Shown here: one piece after another, positions 39,109 to 48,635 of the stretch | Layout of the letters: every line of letters starts with the position of its first letter | Position numbering within the stretch: position 1 is the first letter of the stretch | Origin: Bizionia argentinensis JUB59 | GTDB lineage: Bacteria; Bacteroidota; Bacteroidia; Flavobacteriales; Flavobacteriaceae | Length of the DNA stretch: 64,000 nt | Reading direction: 5' to 3' | Assembly: GCF_000224335.1 (NCBI RefSeq) | Contig: NZ_AFXZ01000019.1 | Coordinates: forward strand, 90,700 to 154,699 | The notes under the pieces: generated by a model | Seen by the model: only the letters and a program-made list of their open reading frames with translations | Database searches by the model: none | What the model was told of the DNA's origin: nothing | Made by a program: the position numbers and the translations under genes

Positions 39109-39588
39109 TTATATGTTTGAAATATAACTTTTTATTGCAGCTTCATCCATTTGCACCACATCCCAATCGCGCATAACGTTCGCGCCCTTTTGCTCGTAAA
39201 AACTTATTGCTGGTTCATTCCAATCTAAAACTTCCCAACAAATACGCTTAACACCTAATGTGCTGCCATATTTTACCACTTCATCCAATAAAACAGTGCC
39301 AATACCAAAACCGCGTTTAGCCTGACTAACAACTAAATCTTCTAGATGTAGAACACGTCCTTTCCATGTAGAATAGCGCATATAAACTAAAGCAATACCA
39401 ACAATTTCTTCATTTATTTCGGCAACAAAACAATGAAATGCAGGATTATCTCCGAAACCGTGATTTTCTAAATCGGCAACCGTTACCTCAACCGCGTCAG
39501 GTTCCTTTTCATAAACGGCTAATTCATTTATAAGTTTTAAAACAGACTTCATATCTGCTTTTTTGGCATCTCGAACTAAAATATCCAT
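39109..39588 (-). CDS. GNAT-family N-acetyltransferase
   Basis: 159 residues with the acetyl-CoA binding motif VVSQAKRGFGIGTVLLDEVV (V/I-x-x-x-x-RGxG). It begins IRDAKKADMKSVLKLINELAVYEK and resembles diamine/spermidine acetyltransferase-like members; substrate unknown. First gene of the minus-strand operon, divergent from fbp with a 118-bp gap holding both promoters. Confidence 0.87.
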   Translation of the reverse strand: MDILVRDAKKADMKSVLKLINELAVYEKEPDAVEVTVADLENHGFGDNPAFHCFVAEINEEIVGIALVYMRYSTWKGRVLHLEDLVVSQAKRGFGIGTVLLDEVVKYGSTLGVKRICWEVLDWNEPAISFYEQKGANVMRDWDVVQMDEAAIKSYISNI

Positions 39589-39706
39589 TCCCTAATTTTG
39601 GGGTAAATATAGTTTAATCTAGGGTATTTAGCCACATATAAACACTACGAAAAGGTTGTTATTGGCTAAAAAATACGATATTTGCAGAAACCATACATAC
39701 GCTTAC

Positions 39707-40714
39707 ATGTCTAGAAAAAATCAAACGCTCGGCGAATTTATAATTGAGAATCAATCCTCTTTCAAATACACGTCTGGCGAGTTATCCCGACTAATTAACT
39801 CCATCCGATTGGCTGCAAAAGTGGTTAACCACGAAGTTAACAAAGCCGGTTTGGTTGATATTCTCGGAGCCTTTGGGGACACAAACATCCAAGGTGAAGA
39901 ACAACAAAAATTAGATGTGTATGCCAATGAAAAATTCATCCAGACGTTAACCAATAGAAATATTGTTTGTGGAATTGCCAGTGAAGAAGAAGACGATTTC
40001 ATCAGCATTAACAGTCAGGACGAAAATAACAATAATAAATATGTGGTTTTAATCGACCCGTTGGATGGTTCATCTAATATTGATGTAAATGTTTCTGTAG
40101 GAACTATTTTTTCGGTTTACAGGCGTGTAACACCCGTTGGAACGCCAGTTCAATTGGAAGATTTTCTACAAAAAGGAAGCCAACAAGTAGCTGCCGGATA
40201 TGTTGTTTACGGGACCTCTACCATGTTAGTTTACACAACAGGTCATGGGGTAAATGGTTTCACTTTAAACCCTGCAATTGGCACCTTCTACTTATCGCAC
40301 CCAAACATGACGTTTCCTGAAGACGGTAAAATATATTCAGTAAATGAAGGGAATTATATCCACTTTCCGCAAGGCATGAAAGATTATATTAAGTATTGCC
40401 AAATGGAAGAAGGAGATCGTCCATATACGTCGAGATACATTGGTTCTTTAGTGTCCGACTTTCATAGAAACATGATAAAAGGCGGAATTTATTTATACCC
40501 AAAAAGCTCTAAAACTTCCAACGGGAAACTACGTTTACTATATGAATGTAACCCGATGGCACTTATAGCAGAACAAGCGCATGGCAAAGCTAGCGATGGT
40601 TTTACACGTATTTTAGATATTGAGCCAACCGAACTACACCAACGTGTACCGTTTATTTGTGGCAGTAAAAATATGGTAGAAAAAGCAGAAGAATTTATGC
40701 GCTTAAAGAAATAA
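39707..40714 (+). CDS. fbp: Fructose-1,6-bisphosphatase class I
   Basis: 335 residues from [12 protein letters not shown], matching the usual N-terminus; an upstream TTG at 39656 is unlikely. Catalytic metal motif [12 protein letters not shown] near residue 115-126, and a conserved [12 protein letters not shown] block near the C-terminus. It dephosphorylates fructose 1,6-bisphosphate in gluconeogenesis, and so suits a life on amino acids or polysaccharide breakdown products. It converges on a TerB-like gene, sharing a bidirectional terminator. Confidence 0.95.
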   Translation: MSRKNQTLGEFIIENQSSFKYTSGELSRLINSIRLAAKVVNHEVNKAGLVDILGAFGDTNIQGEEQQKLDVYANEKFIQTLTNRNIVCGIASEEEDDFISINSQDENNNNKYVVLIDPLDGSSNIDVNVSVGTIFSVYRRVTPVGTPVQLEDFLQKGSQQVAAGYVVYGTSTMLVYTTGHGVNGFTLNPAIGTFYLSHPNMTFPEDGKIYSVNEGNYIHFPQGMKDYIKYCQMEEGDRPYTSRYIGSLVSDFHRNMIKGGIYLYPKSSKTSNGKLRLLYECNPMALIAEQAHGKASDGFTRILDIEPTELHQRVPFICGSKNMVEKAEEFMRLKK

Positions 40715-40715
40715 A

Positions 40716-40743
40716 AAAAGCCACTTTTTTAAAAGTGGCTTTT
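40716..40743. terminator. Bidirectional terminator between fbp and terB-like gene
   Basis: Perfect inverted repeat AAAAGCCACTTTT / AAAAGTGGCTTTT with a 2-nt centre and T tracts on both sides, between convergent stops. Confidence 0.85.
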
Positions 40744-40764
40744 ATATATTTTAAATCGAGAATC

Positions 40765-41196
40765 TTAACGATTCATATTTCTCATTTCTTCAGTAAACGT
40801 ATCTAAATCAACGCCATTACTTACAAGAACTAAAGCTTTATCAACTACGTATTTTACGTTGTCAGATGAAAACCCTAGACCTACTGCTATTTTACGCATA
40901 ACTATTTCCTCGTGATCACCTTTAATATGATCCACAGAAACCATACGCGCCAAATCATACAAACGCTCTAAACGCTTATCATAAGAAGATGGTGGATTAA
41001 TAGGATGCGATTGGTAATCTTTTAAAATTATCTGATAATCGCCTTCGCTAATATCCAAGTTTCTCGCTAATCGGTCTAAAAACGATTTCTCTTCCTCGCT
41101 AATAATACCATCATCCATAGCTACTCTAACAATGGATGCAAAATGATCTTCGTTGCGTTTTTTAAATCCGCTATCAAATAAATCTGAAAATGACAT
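40765..41196 (-). CDS. TerB-like protein
   Basis: 143 residues, all helical. It carries the TerB/DUF533-like helix pattern with an acidic MDDGIISEEEKSFLDRLARNL block (about residues 27-46) and a second DxxxGDHEE block. TerB-fold proteins bind metal and appear in stress and tellurite operons; a stand-alone role is unknown. It has its own promoter and is divergent from mfd. Confidence 0.75.
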   Translation of the reverse strand: MSFSDLFDSGFKKRNEDHFASIVRVAMDDGIISEEEKSFLDRLARNLDISEGDYQIILKDYQSHPINPPSSYDKRLERLYDLARMVSVDHIKGDHEEIVMRKIAVGLGFSSDNVKYVVDKALVLVSNGVDLDTFTEEMRNMNR

Positions 41197-41231
41197 ATCT
41201 TTTTGTTTTTAATCCCGATGTTTCGGGTCTG

Positions 41232-41239
41232 CAAATATA
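41232..41239 (-). promoter_or_regulatory. -7 element of the TerB-like gene
   Basis: Minus-strand TATATTTG, an exact TAnnTTTG match, 36 bases upstream of the ATG. Confidence 0.55.
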
Positions 41240-41385
41240 AATAAAGTTACCGCCTTTAAAAATATAAAATTTTCTTTTTTGAAAGCAGTTTTTAATACCT
41301 ATTATATAAAAAATTAAAAGTGTAAATCCATTGTTAAATTTAATTTAACCTAATTTTAAAATTACAAGTATAAACCTGTAATTAG

Positions 41386-41393
41386 TATCTTTG
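41386..41393 (+). promoter_or_regulatory. -7 element of mfd
   Basis: TATCTTTG, exact TAnnTTTG. Transcription start near 41399; the TTG start at 41411 follows directly. Confidence 0.55.
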
Positions 41394-41410
41394 CACAAAA
41401 TATATTCTTT

Positions 41411-44400
41411 TTGAGTAAATCTATCCTCGCGCAAAAATACGCACAGGCTTTGCAAATGCAAAATCTGCAAGTTGCCATTGCCCAAACCGAAAACCGAACG
41501 CACTTAAAAGGTCTTGTCGGTTCTGCCTTTTCATTAGTTATTAGTGAAGCTTTTAAAAAAGCAGACAAACCATTTTTACTTGTTTTTAACGATAAAGAAG
41601 AAGCTGCCTTTTACCTCAACGATCTGGAAGCCCTGCTAAACGATAAAGACGTCCTCTTTTACCCAGGCAGTTACAGAAGACCTTACCAAATTGAAGAAAC
41701 AGATAATGCAAATGTATTATTGCGATCGGAAGTTTTAAACCGAATTAACTCGCGAAAAAAACCCGCAATTATTATCACCTATCCGGATGCGCTTTTTGAA
41801 AAAGTAGTCACGCGGAGAGAGCTGGAAAAAAACACGCTAAAAATTGCGATTAATGATAATTTATCTATCGACTTTGTAAATGAAGTACTTTTTGAGTATA
41901 AATTTAAACGTGTTGATTTTGTTACAGAACCTGGTGAGTTTTCAGTTCGTGGTGGAATTGTAGATGTCTTTTCTTTTTCAAATGATGAGCCTTACAGAAT
42001 TGAGTTTTTTGGTGACGATGTAGATAGTATCCGAACTTTTGATGTAGAAACCCAACTATCGATCGATCAGATCAAAAAAATTAGTATTATCCCTAATGTT
42101 GCTAATAAATTTTTAGATGAAAGTCGTCAAAGCTTCTTAAAATATATCGCGCAGAAAACGGTGATTTTCACTAAAAACACCCAGTTGGTATTTGATAGAA
42201 TTGACGATTTTTATACCAAAGCAGAAGATGCTTTTAAAAATCTAACCTCCGAGCTTAAACACGCTCAACCAGAGGAGTTATTCTGCAATGCCACATTATT
42301 AAAAAAGCAATTATTAGATTTTAATATTGTAGAGTTTGGTAGCAAAGCGGTTTTTATTAATAGTGAAAAAGCAGAGCAAACAATAAGTTTCAACACCACG
42401 CCTCAACCGTCTTTTAATAAACAATTCAATTTATTAATTGAAGATTTAAACCTGCATCACGACCGCGGTTACACCAATTATATTGCCTGCGTAAGCGAGC
42501 AACAAGCCAAACGTTTTCATGATATTTTTGATGACGCTGAAGAGACCGTTCATTATAAAACTATTGTACTCACCTTATATCAAGGTTTTGTAGATCATGA
42601 TAATAAAATAACCTGTTATACCGACCACCAAATATTTGAGCGCTATCATAAATTTCATTTAAAGAATGGTTATGCTAAAAAGCAGGCGATTACTTTAAAA
42701 GAACTGACCAATTTAGACATTGGCGATTATGTAACGCATATTGATCACGGTATTGGAAAATTTGGTGGACTTCAAAAAATAGATGTTGAGGGCAAAAAAC
42801 AAGAAGCGATAAAATTGATTTATGGCGAACGGGATATTCTGTATTTAAGTATTCATTCTCTTCATAAAATCACCAAATTTAATGGTAAAGATGGCAAGCC
42901 ACCTAAAGTTTATAAATTAGGTAGTAAAGCATGGAAAACGCTTAAAGCAAAAACTAAATCGCGTGTTAAGGAAATTGCCTTTAATTTGATTCAGGTTTAT
43001 GCCAAGCGAAAACTAGAAAGAGGTTATCAGTATCATCCTGATAGCCATATGCAACATGAGCTTGAAGCTTCCTTTATTTATGAGGACACACCAGATCAAA
43101 GCACCGCAACCGCTGATGTAAAAGCAGATATGGAAAGCGAACGTCCTATGGACCGCCTAGTTTGTGGCGATGTAGGTTTTGGGAAAACAGAAGTCGCTAT
43201 TCGAGCAGCTTTTAAAGCTGTAGATAATGGTAAACAAGTGGCTATTTTAGTGCCCACTACTATTTTGGCTTATCAACATTCTAGAACTTTTAGAGAGCGA
43301 TTAAAAGAATTTCCCGTTACAGTAGATTACCTCAACCGTTTTAGAACGGCTAAAGAAAAACGTGAAACATTAGCTAACTTAGAAGCTGGCTCCGTAGACA
43401 TTATTATAGGCACACATCAGCTCGTTAATAAAAATGTAAAATTTAAGGATTTAGGCTTACTGATTGTCGATGAGGAACAAAAATTTGGAGTCGCCGTAAA
43501 AGAAAAATTAAAGACTTTAAAAGACAATGTAGATGTGCTAACTTTAACGGCCACACCTATTCCACGAACCTTACAATTTAGTTTAATGGCAGCGCGAGAT
43601 TTATCTGTCATCACGACACCGCCGCCAAACAGATACCCTATAGAAAGTCATGTAGTTCGTTTCAGCGAAGAAACAATTCGTGATGCCGTAACTTATGAAA
43701 TTCAACGCGGTGGGCAGGTATTCTTTATACATAACCGTATTGAAAACATTAAAGAAGTCGCTGGATTAATTCAACGCCTTGTTCCTGACGCCAAAATTGG
43801 TATTGGTCACGGGCAAATGGAAGGTAAAAAACTCGAGCAACTCATGTTAGCTTTTATAAATGGTGAGTTTGATGTTTTGGTGAGTACAACTATTGTAGAA
43901 AGCGGGTTGGATGTACCAAATGCCAACACCATTTTTATTAACAATGCGAATAATTTCGGACTAAGTGATTTACACCAAATGCGTGGTCGTGTTGGACGAA
44001 GCAACAAAAAAGCATTCTGTTATTTCATTACGCCGGAGTACTCCGCTATGACTGAAGATGCTAGGAAACGAATTACAGCTTTAGAACAATTTAGTGAGTT
44101 GGGCAGCGGTTTTAATATAGCGATGAAAGATTTAGAAATCCGTGGTGCTGGCGATTTATTAGGAGGCGAGCAAAGTGGTTTTATTAATGATATTGGTTTT
44201 GATACCTATCAAAAAATTCTAAATGAAGCCATTGATGAGTTGAAACAAACAGAATTCGCAGATTTATATGAAGATGATGGCAAGGAAAAAGAATACGTAA
44301 AAGATATTACTATTGATAGTGACTTCGAATTACTATTCCCAGATGATTATGTAAACAATATTGCCGAACGTTTAAATTTATACACCAAACTAAACGAGGT

Positions 44401-44767
44401 AAAAACAGAAGCCGAACTCGTAAAATTAGAAAGTGAAATCCGCGATCGTTTTGGAGAGTTCCCAACACAAGTTGTCGATTTATTAAATAGTGTTCGTATT
44501 AAATGGGTAGCCACTAAAATGGGCCTCGAAAAAGTGGTTATGAAGCAAGGTAAATTGATTGGTTATTTTATTACCGACCAAAAGAGTGGCTTTTATCAAA
44601 GTCCGAATTTTACACGTGTTTTACAATTTGTTCAATCCCATCCGCAAGCTTGTAAAATGAAAGAAAAACAAACCCGTAATGGTTTACGCTTATTATTAAC
44701 TTTCGAAAATATTAAAACGGTTGACAAAGCATTGAAGGCCTTAAAACCAATTCTAAATGTCGATTAA
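41411..44767 (+). CDS. mfd: Transcription-repair coupling factor Mfd
   Basis: 1118 residues; the start is a TTG (SKSILAQKYAQ), with an ATG at 41456 as the alternative. It displaces stalled RNA polymerase at DNA lesions and recruits UvrA. Seen: the N-terminal UvrB-like region (1-450), the CarD-like RNA polymerase-interacting domain starting at LTNLDIGDYVTHIDHGIG (about 433-450), a helicase with Walker A GDVGFGKTE, DEEQ box, TATPIPRT and QMRGRVGRS, and a C-terminal TRCF domain. The length agrees with the family. Confidence 0.96.
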   Translation: MSKSILAQKYAQALQMQNLQVAIAQTENRTHLKGLVGSAFSLVISEAFKKADKPFLLVFNDKEEAAFYLNDLEALLNDKDVLFYPGSYRRPYQIEETDNANVLLRSEVLNRINSRKKPAIIITYPDALFEKVVTRRELEKNTLKIAINDNLSIDFVNEVLFEYKFKRVDFVTEPGEFSVRGGIVDVFSFSNDEPYRIEFFGDDVDSIRTFDVETQLSIDQIKKISIIPNVANKFLDESRQSFLKYIAQKTVIFTKNTQLVFDRIDDFYTKAEDAFKNLTSELKHAQPEELFCNATLLKKQLLDFNIVEFGSKAVFINSEKAEQTISFNTTPQPSFNKQFNLLIEDLNLHHDRGYTNYIACVSEQQAKRFHDIFDDAEETVHYKTIVLTLYQGFVDHDNKITCYTDHQIFERYHKFHLKNGYAKKQAITLKELTNLDIGDYVTHIDHGIGKFGGLQKIDVEGKKQEAIKLIYGERDILYLSIHSLHKITKFNGKDGKPPKVYKLGSKAWKTLKAKTKSRVKEIAFNLIQVYAKRKLERGYQYHPDSHMQHELEASFIYEDTPDQSTATADVKADMESERPMDRLVCGDVGFGKTEVAIRAAFKAVDNGKQVAILVPTTILAYQHSRTFRERLKEFPVTVDYLNRFRTAKEKRETLANLEAGSVDIIIGTHQLVNKNVKFKDLGLLIVDEEQKFGVAVKEKLKTLKDNVDVLTLTATPIPRTLQFSLMAARDLSVITTPPPNRYPIESHVVRFSEETIRDAVTYEIQRGGQVFFIHNRIENIKEVAGLIQRLVPDAKIGIGHGQMEGKKLEQLMLAFINGEFDVLVSTTIVESGLDVPNANTIFINNANNFGLSDLHQMRGRVGRSNKKAFCYFITPEYSAMTEDARKRITALEQFSELGSGFNIAMKDLEIRGAGDLLGGEQSGFINDIGFDTYQKILNEAIDELKQTEFADLYEDDGKEKEYVKDITIDSDFELLFPDDYVNNIAERLNLYTKLNEVKTEAELVKLESEIRDRFGEFPTQVVDLLNSVRIKWVATKMGLEKVVMKQGKLIGYFITDQKSGFYQSPNFTRVLQFVQSHPQACKMKEKQTRNGLRLLLTFENIKTVDKALKALKPILNVD

Positions 44768-44813
44768 ACCCATTACGGCACACCTCTTGGTGTTATATAC
44801 AAAACGCGTTATT

Positions 44814-46118
44814 ATGAAGAAATTAGTCCTTTTAATTCTTTTATTGCCATTCACAATGGTGTCGCAAAATAGCATTCAAGGCACATTTACTCCTGCGGAA
44901 TCATTCAATTTTGCGCTTTTATATCATGTAACACCAACGAGTACAAATTTCGTTAAGCAAGTTAAAACAAAGACCGATGGTACTTGGAGTATCTCATTAG
45001 ATGCAGATGCAGAAAAAGGTATCTATAAAATTGTTTATGCTGTGCCTGTAGAAGCAAATAATTTTAATGTGTTTTATAATGGCAAAGAAGATATATTGCT
45101 TGTTTTCGATTTAGATACGGGCTTAAGTTTTACGGCTTCAGAAGAAAATAAGATTTGGGAAACTTATACCGATAGTATTTCAAAACTAAACAGCTTAATA
45201 AGTAATTATTATTCAAAAGGAAAAACGGATAAGTCTGAAATAAAAGCCGTTTTTGAAACCTTAAGAGCAGCCCAAAATAATTTTGAAAAAATGACTTCAG
45301 GCAAGTTGATAGCGCCCTTTGTAAAGTCAAACAGAACTTATATCCCAGAGGCCTATGAAGATATAAAAACCTATTCTTTAAATTTAAAGAAACACTTTTT
45401 TGATTATATGGAGTTTGGCAATCCTTTATTACAAAACTCCGATTTTATAAATGATCGTATCATTGCCTATGTTTTTGTAATGCCAGCAGAAACCCACTAT
45501 TATAAACAAGCAATTGATGAAGTAATAAAAGCAACTGCCAATCACGACAAAACGCAACTGTCTATACTCCAAAAACTCTGGGAAAGCATGATAACAAATA
45601 AGCTTCCAGAAGTTGCCATTTATATTAGTGACACCTATTTATTACCGTTAGCTAAAACTTATAACAATACGTATTTAGTGAAAATTATAGAGAATTATAA
45701 TAAAACAGCGATTGGCAAAAAAGCGATAAACTTCGATTTCACGTATTTAAAAAATGACAAGATTGTAAAAACAAGTCTTTACAACTTCAATACGAATAAA
45801 CAAACCGTCCTTATTTTTTGGAGTAGCACATGCAGCCATTGTTTAAAAGAACTACCAAAAGTGAAAACAATTATGGATCGTCATCCAGAAGTTACTGTTT
45901 TAGCATACGGTTTAGAGAGTGACATAAGTAGCTGGGAAGAAGCTACTAAAAATTACAAAGGTTTCACGCAGACTTATGATTTAAGAGGTTGGAACAGTCA
46001 AGCAGTTAAAGAATATGGCATTTCAGTAACACCCACTTTTTTTGTTTTAGACGCTGATAAAACCATCATTGCAAAACCAGGAGAAGCGGAAGATTTATAT
46101 GAGATTTTTAAGAAATAA
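44814..46118 (+). CDS. TlpA-like thiol-disulfide protein
   Basis: 434 residues from MKKLVLLILLLPFTMVSQN, which is a proper signal peptide. The longer frame from 44757 overlaps mfd and lacks one. The C-terminal third is a thioredoxin fold with CSHC (WSSTCSHCLKELPKV, near residue 345), the motif of TlpA/ResA reductases. The N-terminal 300 residues are a Bacteroidota-specific region, often annotated DUF4369/DUF5106 and probably membrane-facing. It likely keeps periplasmic thiols reduced. Confidence 0.87.
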   Translation: MKKLVLLILLLPFTMVSQNSIQGTFTPAESFNFALLYHVTPTSTNFVKQVKTKTDGTWSISLDADAEKGIYKIVYAVPVEANNFNVFYNGKEDILLVFDLDTGLSFTASEENKIWETYTDSISKLNSLISNYYSKGKTDKSEIKAVFETLRAAQNNFEKMTSGKLIAPFVKSNRTYIPEAYEDIKTYSLNLKKHFFDYMEFGNPLLQNSDFINDRIIAYVFVMPAETHYYKQAIDEVIKATANHDKTQLSILQKLWESMITNKLPEVAIYISDTYLLPLAKTYNNTYLVKIIENYNKTAIGKKAINFDFTYLKNDKIVKTSLYNFNTNKQTVLIFWSSTCSHCLKELPKVKTIMDRHPEVTVLAYGLESDISSWEEATKNYKGFTQTYDLRGWNSQAVKEYGISVTPTFFVLDADKTIIAKPGEAEDLYEIFKK

Positions 46119-46158
46119 ACACCTCTTAAAACTGTAATGTAACGATTTTAAAATAGTT

Positions 46159-46518
46159 TTAAAAATGATAAAACGCATTCTCATAATGTGTGATAGTTTC
46201 TATTTTTTTATTTTTTAAAACAGCTACAATGTCAAACCGACAGCTTAAATCAATATCATTTTCAATAATATAAGCATCCATTGCTTTAACGAGTAGTTTT
46301 ACTTTTCCGGCAGTTACAAATTCTTGGGGATCGCCGAAAAAGTTGGAGTTACGTGTTTTTACTTCCACGCAAATTAGCTCATTTTTATATTCGGCAATAA
46401 TATCTACTTCAGCTTTCTGAAAGTAGTAATTACGCTCCAGAATAATATAACCTTTTGCTTGTAGGTATTCAGCCGCTAATTGCTCGCCTAATTCGCCAAG
46501 TTCGTTGTGTTCTGCCAT
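46159..46518 (-). CDS. YraN-family (UPF0102) protein
   Basis: 119 residues. Begins with LGELGEQLAAEYLQAKGY, then the nuclease-like core VDIIAEYKNELICVEVKTR with D and ExK of the PD-(D/E)XK fold. The family is thought to be a Holliday junction or endonuclease-like protein; role unknown. It converges on the thioredoxin gene. Confidence 0.9.
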   Translation of the reverse strand: MAEHNELGELGEQLAAEYLQAKGYIILERNYYFQKAEVDIIAEYKNELICVEVKTRNSNFFGDPQEFVTAGKVKLLVKAMDAYIIENDIDLSCRFDIVAVLKNKKIETITHYENAFYHF

Positions 46519-46709
46519 AATTCCTGCGAAAGCATAGATCTATTTAATATTACGCTTAACCCACTCTAATCGCTTGCAATGTAATGAATTAGATTCATAA
46601 ATAATTGATTTCATTCTAATTCTCATATCATTTTACACAATTGATAATTTCATTCTTTCAAAACAGATTTACACCAACCTCTAATCTTTATAAATCTTAC
46701 AATTAGTCG

Positions 46710-46717
46710 TATCTTTG
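46710..46717 (+). promoter_or_regulatory. -7 element of the zinc-ribbon gene
   Basis: TATCTTTG, exact TAnnTTTG, 22 bases upstream of the ATG at 46740. Confidence 0.55.
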
Positions 46718-46739
46718 TACTTATTTTAAAATTAGCGCA

Positions 46740-47042
46740 ATGGCAAGTCAAATTAAATGTCCAAACTGTGGTATCTATAACACGAATGCCGAATATTGCA
46801 CAAACTGTGGAACGCTTTTATCACATATAAAAAGACGCGAATTAGCCTATGCTGAAGAGGAAAAAAATCGCAAGGAACGCGAGCGTATAAGAAAAGAAAA
46901 ATCGCCTTCACTGTATCAAAAATATAAAAATCATAAGTTTTTAATCGTACGTGTATTTGTAAAAGTGATGCATTCTATTTGGATGGCTTTTATGGCTATC
47001 GGTATGTTTATTGCCTGGCTTGTTTCATCAATCGTGGCATGA
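46740..47042 (+). CDS. Zinc-ribbon membrane protein
   Basis: 100 residues. An N-terminal zinc ribbon (CPNC...CTNC at about residues 8-11 and 21-24) is followed by a highly charged helix (EEEKNRKERERIRKEK) and a C-terminal transmembrane helix (IWMAFMAIGMFIAWLVSSIV). Small zinc-ribbon membrane proteins of this kind have no known role. Its stop overlaps the next gene's ATG by 4 bp (ATGA), so the two are translationally coupled. Confidence 0.85.
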   Translation: MASQIKCPNCGIYNTNAEYCTNCGTLLSHIKRRELAYAEEEKNRKERERIRKEKSPSLYQKYKNHKFLIVRVFVKVMHSIWMAFMAIGMFIAWLVSSIVA

Positions 47043-47392
47043 TAATTTTAAAACACCCCGTTTTTTATAGTAGTGTTTTAGTAGCCAGTATAATTTATAT
47101 TGCTCAAAGATTGCAATTACCACTTCCCAATTGGATCTACTTTTATGTGAATGATTTTTTATGCATGCCCATTGTTTTAAGCTTAAGTTTAGCCATTTTA
47201 CGCCGCATTAAAAAAACAGAAAATCTTTACGTTCCGCTCATAGTCGTTTTAGCACTAACCACTTATTTCGCAGTATATTTTGAGTGGCTTATGCCCCAAA
47301 TCAACACACGTTACACCGCGGACATTATTGATGTAGGCTTATATTTTTTAGGCACTATGTTGTTTTTTAGTTTGCAGAAACGTTTATTTTGA
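47039..47392 (+). CDS. Small multi-pass membrane protein
   Basis: About 117 residues from MIILKHPVFYS, with four hydrophobic helices. A longer frame from 46979 overlaps the preceding gene and would add a polar stretch. No family recognised with certainty; it resembles short flavobacterial integral membrane proteins of unknown function. It overlaps the end of the LD-carboxypeptidase gene, which is on the other strand, by 9 bp. Confidence 0.7.
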   Translation: MIILKHPVFYSSVLVASIIYIAQRLQLPLPNWIYFYVNDFLCMPIVLSLSLAILRRIKKTENLYVPLIVVLALTTYFAVYFEWLMPQINTRYTADIIDVGLYFLGTMLFFSLQKRLF

Positions 47393-48400
47393 AAATTTTA
47401 AAGTCGACTGATCTTTACCAACAACCAATTCTACGTCTTCTCCGAAAATCATGGCGCGATTATCATCTTCATGACCTGCAGGCATATTAAAAGCGATTGG
47501 AAAATCATATTCAGCCAAAGCATCTAAAATTAATTGTTCGGTAGAACTTCCCCAACTAGTTGTATTTCTTCTCATTTTGGACATATCGCCAACCAAAACT
47601 CCAGCACAATTATCGAAATACCCAGCACGCTTTAAACTCTGAAGCATACGATCCACATGGTACTTATACTCGCCTATCTCTTCAATAAAAAGTATTTTTC
47701 CAGCTGTATCCACACTACTTTTTGAACCCAACATGGTATGAAGTATTGTTAAATTACCACCAACTATTGGCGCATTTATGGCACCTATTTTATTATAACT
47801 AGATCCTTTTAGGGCATATGAAAGCGGCTCTCCGAAAATTGCTTTTTTAAAGGTGGCTATCGTTTCCTCCAAACCTTTATTATCCGCTGTTAAACTGGTA
47901 CACATCATGGCGTGCATGGTTTCCAAACCTTCATTATGGAAATCATTATGTAAGGCCGTAATATCACTATAACCGATTAGCCATTTCGGATCTTTTTTAA
48001 TCTGCGTATAATCCAATTTATCTAAAATACGCACCGTACCATAACCACCCCGAGCGGCCCAAATAGCACTCACACTAGGATTATCCATAGCGCTTTGAAA
48101 ATCTTCACAACGCTCAGCATCGGTTCCTGCAAAATGATTACCCTGACTAAAAACATGTTTTCCAACGATGGCGTGTAAACCCCAACTTTTCAATAATTTT
48201 ACAGCCCGTTGGACTTCAGCCTGACGGTTTTTTAAAATTCCTGAGGGGGCTACAATAGCAACCGTATCACCCGCTTTTAAATATGGTGGTTGTATCAATT
48301 TTTGGGTTTTTTGTTTGGCTATTTCTTCCTGTGGCGCAGTATCTGTTCCAAGGAACAAAACGGAAAAACACAGCACTAATATTAATGAGATTTTTGACAT
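47384..48400 (-). CDS. LD-carboxypeptidase (S66 family)
   Basis: About 338 residues from MSKISLILVLCFSVLFLG, a signal peptide. An upstream ATG at 48415 is unlikely because it lies in the expected promoter. It cleaves the terminal D-Ala from muropeptides in cell-wall recycling, or acts on related amides (MccF-type). Catalytic Ser in GYSDIT (residues about 136-141), Glu in IEEIGEYKYH and His in PAGHEDD. The signal peptide indicates a periplasmic enzyme. It converges on the small membrane-protein gene. Confidence 0.9.
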   Translation of the reverse strand: MSKISLILVLCFSVLFLGTDTAPQEEIAKQKTQKLIQPPYLKAGDTVAIVAPSGILKNRQAEVQRAVKLLKSWGLHAIVGKHVFSQGNHFAGTDAERCEDFQSAMDNPSVSAIWAARGGYGTVRILDKLDYTQIKKDPKWLIGYSDITALHNDFHNEGLETMHAMMCTSLTADNKGLEETIATFKKAIFGEPLSYALKGSSYNKIGAINAPIVGGNLTILHTMLGSKSSVDTAGKILFIEEIGEYKYHVDRMLQSLKRAGYFDNCAGVLVGDMSKMRRNTTSWGSSTEQLILDALAEYDFPIAFNMPAGHEDDNRAMIFGEDVELVVGKDQSTLKFSK

Positions 48401-48510
48401 ACCGTAAAAATACATATTTTTTCAGACGTTCTTAAATTTTAAACATTTTCTATAAAAACTATATCTAAAAAATTTATAATTACGTGTTTCTCAATCGTTC
48501 GTAAAATGCG

Positions 48511-48518
48511 TACTTTTG
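48511..48518 (+). promoter_or_regulatory. -7 element of metG
   Basis: TACTTTTG, exact TAnnTTTG. The leader is about 110 nt and contains the repeat-like hairpin at 48543-48621. Confidence 0.55.
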
Positions 48519-48542
48519 TCACCTTTAAATAGAATTCCATTT

Positions 48543-48621
48543 CATTCTGAACAAAGTGAATAAATTGAAGATTGAGCATAGCTAATCTTTAAAAAAGATG
48601 TTCCAACTGCGCTCGGCATGA
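48543..48621 (+). repeat. Degenerate CATTCTGA...TCGGCATG repeat in the metG leader
   Basis: CATTCTGAACAAAGT at 48543 pairs imperfectly (about 11 of 15 positions) with ACTGCGCTCGGCATG near 48607. I know such halves as parts of dispersed Bacteroidota intergenic repeats. Because it lies between promoter and start codon, it may influence metG translation. Confidence 0.45.
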
Positions 48622-48635
48622 CATAATATAAAGAT

